Shown piece by piece: positions 59,011-64,000 of a stretch of DNA of 64,000 bases. A program made the translations under genes and the position numbers. Each line of letters opens with the position of its first letter. The stretch's first letter is position 1. The notes beneath the pieces are model-generated. The model did not search any database. It had not been told where the DNA came from and was given only the letters and a program-made list of their open reading frames with translations. The DNA is from Hyphomonadaceae bacterium JAD_PAG50586_4. Its GTDB lineage: Bacteria; Pseudomonadota; Alphaproteobacteria; Caulobacterales; Aquidulcibacteraceae. The stretch lies in NCBI GenBank assembly GCA_023242925.1, contig CP096134.1, positions 2,313,501-2,377,500 of the forward strand. Direction: 5' to 3'.

Positions 59011-60117
59011 ATGGCTGATTTCGATGTCGCAATCATTGGCGCCGGCGCGGTGGGCTTGGCTGCCGGTTACGCTTGCGCCAAGCGCGGCCTGAGCGTGCTT
59101 GTGCTTGAACAGGCGCCACACATCGGCGCCGGCGTTTCCTCACGCAATTCGGAAGTGATCCACGCGGGCCTCCACTACGCGACCGGCTCGCTGAAGGCGC
59201 GGCTCTGCGTCCAGGGCCGCCGCGCGCTCTACACCTTCCTCGCCGATCACAACGTCGCCTGCGACAAAAGCGGCAAGCTCATCGTCGCCACCGAGGAGAA
59301 CGAGATCCCGGCGCTTCAAGGTTTGGCGCGCCAAGGCGAAATCAACGGCGTCGAAGGTGTGCGTTGGCTCGGCGGCGAGGAAGCCCGCGCACTCGAGCCG
59401 CAACTGAACGCCGCCGCCGCGTTGCTCTCGGAGGAAAGCGGCGTGTTCGATGCGCATGGCTACATGGGAGCGCTTCAGGGCGAGATCGAAGCGCATGGCG
59501 GTGCGGTGGTGTTGAACTCGCCCTTCGACGGCGCGCGCGCCGTCGACGGCGTCTATGTGATCCAAGTCGGCGGCCAAGCGCCTACGCAGATCAGCACGTC
59601 GCGCCTCGTCATCGCCGCCGGGCTCGGCGCGCAAGCATGCGCAGCCAAGATCGACGGCTTTCCAGCAGCGCACATTCCGGCGCTGCATTTCGGTAAGGGC
59701 AATTATTTCGCGCTGCATGGTGTAAAGGCGCCGTTCACGCGATTGATTTATCCCCCGCCCATTCCTGGGGCATTGGGCACGCATTATCGGCGCGATCTCG
59801 GCGGCGTCGCCCGCTTCGGCCCCGATCTCGAATGGGTCGATCACGAAGACTACAAAGTCGACCCGGCACGCGTTGCAAGCTTCTACGCAACTGTACGCCG
59901 CTTCTGGCCTTCGCTGCCGGACGGCGCGCTGCAACCCGACTATGCCGGCATCCGGCCCAAACTGCACGGCCCCGGAGAGGCGCAAGGCGATTTCGTCATC
60001 GATGATGAAAGCGCGCACGGACAAGCCAATCTCGTCTGCCTCTTCGGCATCGAAAGCCCCGGCCTCACTTCTTCACTAGCGATTGGCGAAGAGGTAGCGG
60101 ATCGGCTAGGCGCCTAG
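59011..60117 (+). CDS. FAD-dependent oxidoreductase (L-2-hydroxyglutarate oxidase-like)
   Basis: A 368-aa DAO-fold enzyme. The FAD loop is DVAIIGAGAVGLAAGYAC; SSRNSEVIHAGLHYATGS and KARLCVQGRRALY are the pattern of LhgO/YgaF-type proteins. The C-terminus has DYAGIRPKLHGPGE and GIESPGLTSSLAIGEEVA. They oxidise 2-hydroxy acids such as L-2-hydroxyglutarate, passing electrons to the respiratory chain. ATG 59011 is chosen where the Rossmann fold starts. The stop overlaps the convergent dienelactone-hydrolase gene by 12 bp. Confidence 0.88.
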   Translation: MADFDVAIIGAGAVGLAAGYACAKRGLSVLVLEQAPHIGAGVSSRNSEVIHAGLHYATGSLKARLCVQGRRALYTFLADHNVACDKSGKLIVATEENEIPALQGLARQGEINGVEGVRWLGGEEARALEPQLNAAAALLSEESGVFDAHGYMGALQGEIEAHGGAVVLNSPFDGARAVDGVYVIQVGGQAPTQISTSRLVIAAGLGAQACAAKIDGFPAAHIPALHFGKGNYFALHGVKAPFTRLIYPPPIPGALGTHYRRDLGGVARFGPDLEWVDHEDYKVDPARVASFYATVRRFWPSLPDGALQPDYAGIRPKLHGPGEAQGDFVIDDESAHGQANLVCLFGIESPGLTSSLAIGEEVADRLGA

Positions 60118-60849
60118 TTGCTGGCGCAAGTACGCGATCACCTCACGCATCGCCGCTTCTGTGGGACTGCCGGGCGTATCATCGTAATGGCGTGAGAGTA
60201 CGGCGTGGCCGCGGCCGGCGATGACATGATTGACCACACGCACCGCATCATCATTGAACGCAGCGTCGATGGCGGCGAAACGCTCGCCCGTGCAAAAGCC
60301 ATCGTCTTCGAAGCGATAGGCGTGCATGGCGCCTTTTGCGTCGAGCGCGCTACGGCTCGCGGCAATCTCTTCATCGCTCATGTGCAGCGAACCCCGCGCG
60401 CGGATCGCGAGCGAGGGTTGCGACGCCACCGCCGCCCAGACGTTCGCTTCCGCGATCAATGTCAGCGCGAAATTTCCACTGAGGCACATGCCAATCACGC
60501 CGACGCGGCCGTAGCCGGTCATCTCCGCCACATGGACGCAGAGCGCGCGCATCCAATCGACGATTGCGCTTGATTTGCGTTTGGCGAAAATCTGAAACTC
60601 GCGGCGCATGCAGAGCACGCGGCCAAGATTGCCCGCATCCGTCCGTCCGAGCGGACCGAACCAATGCGGCGCCCACACTTCAAAGCCCGCGTCCGCGAGC
60701 CGATGGCATAACGCGATGACCTCTTCGCCAATGCCCGGCAGCTCCTGCATCAAGATGACCGGCGGGCCGGCGCCTATGCGATAGATGTCGTAGGTCTTGG
60801 GCTTTCCGGAGACCGGCGCGGTGAAGATTGTCTTGGCGAATCCATCCAT
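60106..60849 (-). CDS. Dienelactone hydrolase family protein
   Basis: A 247-aa alpha/beta hydrolase. The nucleophile elbow is GVIGMCLSGNFAL with Cys as nucleophile, as in DLH; the His is in AGRGHAVLSRHYDD and the acid precedes it. LMQELPGIGEEVIALCHRLA fits the DLH N-terminus. Such enzymes open dienelactones in chlorocatechol breakdown, but many members hydrolyse other esters, so the substrate is uncertain. It follows the small secreted-protein gene directly (TAA then ATG). Confidence 0.87.
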   Translation of the reverse strand: MDGFAKTIFTAPVSGKPKTYDIYRIGAGPPVILMQELPGIGEEVIALCHRLADAGFEVWAPHWFGPLGRTDAGNLGRVLCMRREFQIFAKRKSSAIVDWMRALCVHVAEMTGYGRVGVIGMCLSGNFALTLIAEANVWAAVASQPSLAIRARGSLHMSDEEIAASRSALDAKGAMHAYRFEDDGFCTGERFAAIDAAFNDDAVRVVNHVIAGRGHAVLSRHYDDTPGSPTEAAMREVIAYLRQQLGA

Positions 60850-61290
60850 TTAGCCAGCATCGCCGGAGCTTGGCGCCGGCTCAATCGGCACGACCGCGCC
60901 CGTGCGGTCGCGCGCTTCACACTCGCGCCGCACCAATTCGGGCAACGGCCCGCTATGATTGGTCTCTCTGATGCTGGCGAAGGCTTCGCGACCGGCTTCG
61001 CTCAGTCGACACCAGAGCGTCATGTCCGACCTGCTGTACGTGTAGGTACAGACGTTCGGCTCGTTGCAGCGAAAACGATGTTCGACTTCTGGGAAGGCAA
61101 CACCAAAGAGCGCCAGACCTTCAACCGTCGGTCGCTCGCGGCAGACAATCGTCGAGCCTTCGCGCAATGCATCGGATAGGCCGCTGCAATCGGGCGCTTC
61201 CTCGGGCCACGGCAGCGGCGTGAGCCCCATTGTCGGCGCGTTCAACAACGCAGACGCGAACACAGCCATCGCGAATAGACGAAGCCCCAT
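60850..61290 (-). CDS. Small secreted protein of unknown function
   Basis: A 146-aa protein with a signal peptide (LRLFAMAVFASALLNAPTMG). ATG 61290 is chosen because GGAGGAG stands just upstream. The mature part has Cys in PDCSGLSDALREGSTIVCRE, RFRCNEPNVCTYTYS, WCRLSEAGR and RRECEARDR, which may form disulfides. The PEVEHRF and TLWCRLSEAGREAFASI segments suggest a small beta-alpha fold. No family is recognised. It is upstream of, and abuts, the dienelactone-hydrolase gene. Confidence 0.75.
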   Translation of the reverse strand: MGLRLFAMAVFASALLNAPTMGLTPLPWPEEAPDCSGLSDALREGSTIVCRERPTVEGLALFGVAFPEVEHRFRCNEPNVCTYTYSRSDMTLWCRLSEAGREAFASIRETNHSGPLPELVRRECEARDRTGAVVPIEPAPSSGDAG

Positions 61291-61339
61291 AATCTCCTCC
61301 CATGCCAATGCGCGCTACAAAGCGTGCGAATTTGAGGCA

Positions 61340-61371
61340 AAGAAAATGGGGCGAGTCTTTCGGCCCGCCCC
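61340..61371 (-). terminator. Terminator after the autotransporter gene
   Basis: On the minus strand GGGGCGGG/CTCGCCCC (one G-U pair) with a CCGAAAGA loop, followed by ATTTTCTT. It lies 21 bp beyond the autotransporter stop and fits a rho-independent terminator. Confidence 0.7.
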
Positions 61372-61392
61372 AAGCTTCCTGTTGAGGGGTGG

Positions 61393-64000
61393 TTAAAAAC
61401 GCGTGGCGTAGCGCGCCATGTAGCGATCCTCGTAGAGATCATCGCGCGCAACGCTGGTTTCGACCTGCAGTGCGAAGCTGGTATCGCCGCGCGTCAGGCT
61501 GAGGCCGCCCAGCACCTCGCCCCACAGATCGTCGCGCGCCGCCCCGGGCAGATAGAACGGCACGTCCGGCGCCGCCGCAAAGCGCGCCCATACGCCGTTT
61601 TCGTCGCCCGACAGATTGGTGACCGCCGCGACGTCGAGCGACGGCGCAAGCCGCCAACCGGACCTGAACGCGAAGTCGCCCGCCAACCGCACGCCAAGCC
61701 GCGCTTCGGCGTGATCATACACGCGCTCATCAATGGCCAACGCGGTCTCGCCGCCTGCTTCCTGATAGCCGTGCATGCTGACGCTATATTGGCGCACGGC
61801 CAGGTTCGGCGTGATCGTCATCGACCCGACGTCGAAATTCACACCGGCTTCCGCCGTGGCGAGGAAGATATCGCCGCGCACATCGCCGTCCATGCGATAG
61901 GCGAGCGAACCAGCCGCAAAGCGACGCTCCGTTTCCGTGCGCGTCGAGCCGGAGCCCAACAGGCCGGAAAGATAGAAGCCGTCCTCAAAGCGATAGACGC
62001 CATAAAATGCGGTTTGCGTCACTTCTGTGTCGGCGCGTGCGCTGGTGCCGAGTTGGTTGGCGCTGCCGCGCGAATAGCCAGCCGCGACGCCGATCGTGTA
62101 ATTGCCGATCGAGCGTTCGACGCCGCCGACCATCTGCCAGGTGCGCAGGCTGTCGTCCGATGAGAACGCGGTGCGCCCAGCCGCCGCCGAAGCCCGCGAT
62201 TCACCGTAGCCGCCCGACACGAAAGCGCTGAAGCCCTCCGGCATAGCGCCGACGCTGCGGCTCTCGGTCAACATTGAGGCGAACGAAAGCTCGTGCGCCG
62301 ATTGCAGACCTTGGTCGCCGCCGAACGACAACACGTGCGCCGGATCGCCCGCCACTGAGAACTCACTCGTGGTCCCGCCCGAGCGCGAGAGGAGCGACAA
62401 GCGATCGTTCAACGTTGCGCCAAACGCTGATTGTTGCATGGCGATGAGACCATGCGCGTCCATCAGCGATCCCGGCGCCATGCTGGAGAAGGCGTTCGAC
62501 AGACGCGACGGATCCATCAGGTCGATCTCGCCGTACAAATTGTAGAGCGAAGAATAATGATGTTCGCGCAATTCATCCAACGCCATCGCAAACGGCATCA
62601 GCAGCGGGTTGCGCGTGATCAGGTCAAGGAAGCTGCCGGCTTCCAATTTCACGCGCACTGAATCGTCGAGATACGTCACTTTCGGTCGGAGCACGCCGAG
62701 GAAGCCGTTGACGCTGCCGAACGTGTCGACCACTTGGCCATCCGCGAGCACGATTGTGTAGGTATTGCCATAGCGAGGCGCGCCAGCGCCGGCGGCTGGC
62801 GTGAGCCAAAGATCGCCGCCGAGGCTGATATTGCCCGTCGTGCCTTGAGCGGCGTCGGCGAGGATACGCAATTGGTCTGCGCTTGAGCGCCCGAGTTCGA
62901 TCAAGAGTTCGCTGTTCGACGCGAGCACGACATCGCCTTGCACGCGCAACGTGCCGACGCCGATGAGATCGCCGGGCGCGATGACGCCGTCGACGGAGGT
63001 CAAGAACGTCGGATTGAATGTGCCCGTGCCGGTAAGAACGCCTTGGATCAGCAGCGCTTCGCCCGAATTGATGCGACCGTCGACATTCACGAAGCCCGCG
63101 CCAATGGTGAAATCGCTCCAGACATTCAGCGTGCCTGTGGAACGCACATCGAGTTCAGTGAGAATGCCGTCAATGGTGAAACGATCGATAGTAATTGGCG
63201 TTGTCACGCGTGTTGACCCGATCGCGCCGAGCGTCACGTCATAGTAGCGGGCGCGGACGTGATTGGCGGCGGTCGCGCTGTTCACCGGCTCGACATTGTT
63301 GGGCACGAAATTGGTCGAGCCGGGCCCGCCATCGGTAACGATCATCGCGCCGCTGCCGACTGGATTGCCGGGGCCATCCATGGTTTGGCACGATTGTTCA
63401 AGAAAGCAGACCGTGCCCCATCGATCGACCGCGCCGTCCGCACCGCCTTGGTTGGTGTCGGGCACGCCGTTCAACAATTCGCCGTCGGCGCCGATGATCG
63501 CATAATTTGGATCCATGAGCTGGACCCAATGCGCCGGATTGGTCCAATCGCGATTGCCCGCTTTGTTGCCGACATAGCGATACGGATTGTTCTGCACGAT
63601 TTCTTCCCAGAACAGGAAGAGCGGCGGATAGACGTTGAACTGCCCGTAGGTGCTGATGCCGCCATTGAACGACCAACTGCCCGTGAGCACGCCGGCGACG
63701 ACAGGCGTATCCCAGCGTTGATCAACAATCAGCGGGCCGCCGGAATCGCCGCCAGCCGTGGCGCCCTCAAACGGCAGCGCGCCGCCGCCGAGACCGTTGA
63801 AATCATAATAGCCGTTGTTGCGCGCGGGTGCTGGGCCCGCAGTGTTGGTGAAGAAATTCGCCGGCAGATTGTTCGGATCGTGGTTTGGATCATCAAAATC
63901 CAGCCAATAGATCGCGTGCTGCTGGGCGATGAAGCCGGTGAAGGCGGGGCCATTGATCGCTTCGCTGCTCGCCCAATCGTGGCTGCTCATCAGCGCGTCG
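61393..64000 (-). CDS. Autotransporter serine protease (N-terminus beyond the right edge)
   Basis: At least 869 aa, open at the right edge. The visible passenger begins inside a trypsin-like (S1) protease: GGDSGGPLIVDQ holds the catalytic Ser; the His lies outside the window. A beta-helix region follows (repeats such as LDVRSTGTLNVWSDFTIG, INSGEALLIQGVLTGTGT and VIAPGDLIGVGTLRVQGDV). The last 280 residues are the outer-membrane beta-barrel, from about FSAFVSGGYGES to a terminal ARYATRF; the final Phe is the usual insertion signal. The passenger is secreted through the barrel. A terminator lies downstream. The target of the protease is unknown. Confidence 0.88.
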   Translation of the reverse strand, partial: DALMSSHDWASSEAINGPAFTGFIAQQHAIYWLDFDDPNHDPNNLPANFFTNTAGPAPARNNGYYDFNGLGGGALPFEGATAGGDSGGPLIVDQRWDTPVVAGVLTGSWSFNGGISTYGQFNVYPPLFLFWEEIVQNNPYRYVGNKAGNRDWTNPAHWVQLMDPNYAIIGADGELLNGVPDTNQGGADGAVDRWGTVCFLEQSCQTMDGPGNPVGSGAMIVTDGGPGSTNFVPNNVEPVNSATAANHVRARYYDVTLGAIGSTRVTTPITIDRFTIDGILTELDVRSTGTLNVWSDFTIGAGFVNVDGRINSGEALLIQGVLTGTGTFNPTFLTSVDGVIAPGDLIGVGTLRVQGDVVLASNSELLIELGRSSADQLRILADAAQGTTGNISLGGDLWLTPAAGAGAPRYGNTYTIVLADGQVVDTFGSVNGFLGVLRPKVTYLDDSVRVKLEAGSFLDLITRNPLLMPFAMALDELREHHYSSLYNLYGEIDLMDPSRLSNAFSSMAPGSLMDAHGLIAMQQSAFGATLNDRLSLLSRSGGTTSEFSVAGDPAHVLSFGGDQGLQSAHELSFASMLTESRSVGAMPEGFSAFVSGGYGESRASAAAGRTAFSSDDSLRTWQMVGGVERSIGNYTIGVAAGYSRGSANQLGTSARADTEVTQTAFYGVYRFEDGFYLSGLLGSGSTRTETERRFAAGSLAYRMDGDVRGDIFLATAEAGVNFDVGSMTITPNLAVRQYSVSMHGYQEAGGETALAIDERVYDHAEARLGVRLAGDFAFRSGWRLAPSLDVAAVTNLSGDENGVWARFAAAPDVPFYLPGAARDDLWGEVLGGLSLTRGDTSFALQVETSVARDDLYEDRYMARYATRF

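Overview
This window is a dense, GC-rich stretch of ordinary alphaproteobacterial chromosome. Gene families and order point to Caulobacterales, probably a Hyphomonadaceae-like lineage. The markers are a pyrE-pdxJ-acpS-lepB-rnc-era-recO run, a single Rsh enzyme beside rpoZ, a tRNA-His without the usual extra 5' G, an SOS box of the alphaproteobacterial GTTC-N7-GTTC type, and DUF2336, LemA, PadR/PspC and PepSY proteins. I see no phage, insertion sequence, integrase, CRISPR array or rRNA. No gap without a gene exceeds 300 bases; the longest is 45695-45983, which holds the SOS box.

Layout. 1-9.8 kb: a DUF2336 protein, a CoA-transferase, a lytic transglycosylase, an acyl-CoA dehydrogenase group, a RyR-like protein, a patatin, and a coupled FolC-like Mur ligase/ATP-grasp ligase pair directly behind tRNA-His. 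9.9-14.3 kb: an M48 lipoprotein protease, tRNA-Phe, PadR-PspC, and LemA with a membrane M48 protease. 14.4-24.9 kb: core genes on the minus strand (folK, rpoZ, rsh, pyrE, pdxJ, acpS, lepB, rnc, era, recO, parC). 25-34.7 kb: an NYN-domain protein, uracil-DNA glycosylase, a TPR lipoprotein, smpB, dapA, slt, a threonine dehydratase-like enzyme, hrpB and a small lipoprotein. 34.7-41.5 kb: gyrA-coaD-two cyclophilins-queA-tgt, a long minus-strand series with overlapping ends. 41.6-49.7 kb: a SodC-like protein, an EamA transporter, a Kelch protein, a luciferase-like oxidoreductase, ssb, and a dioxygenase coupled to uvrA. 49.7-64 kb: two paralogous membrane proteins, VOC/lipoprotein/dapF, an S9 peptidase, oxyR, a sensor kinase, an FAD oxidoreductase, a dienelactone hydrolase, and an autotransporter serine protease running off the right edge.

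The most striking feature is technical. Fourteen genes, several normally essential (rnc, pyrE, dapF), carry 18 single-base frameshifts. Most sit in short homopolymers. Three are an extra T in the identical context GATTC-T-GC, and GATTC is a GANTC (CcrM methylation) site. This looks like uncorrected single-molecule sequencing error rather than gene decay. I annotate these loci as intact genes and give the repaired reading.

Biological points worth a second look are the tRNA-His/ATP-grasp junction and the Mur-ligase partner, altered drug-contact residues in GyrA and ParC, a probably degraded zinc site in Tgt, a Glu-for-His zinc ligand in the SodC-like protein, and small regulatory palindromes at ssb/uvrA, oxyR and padR.
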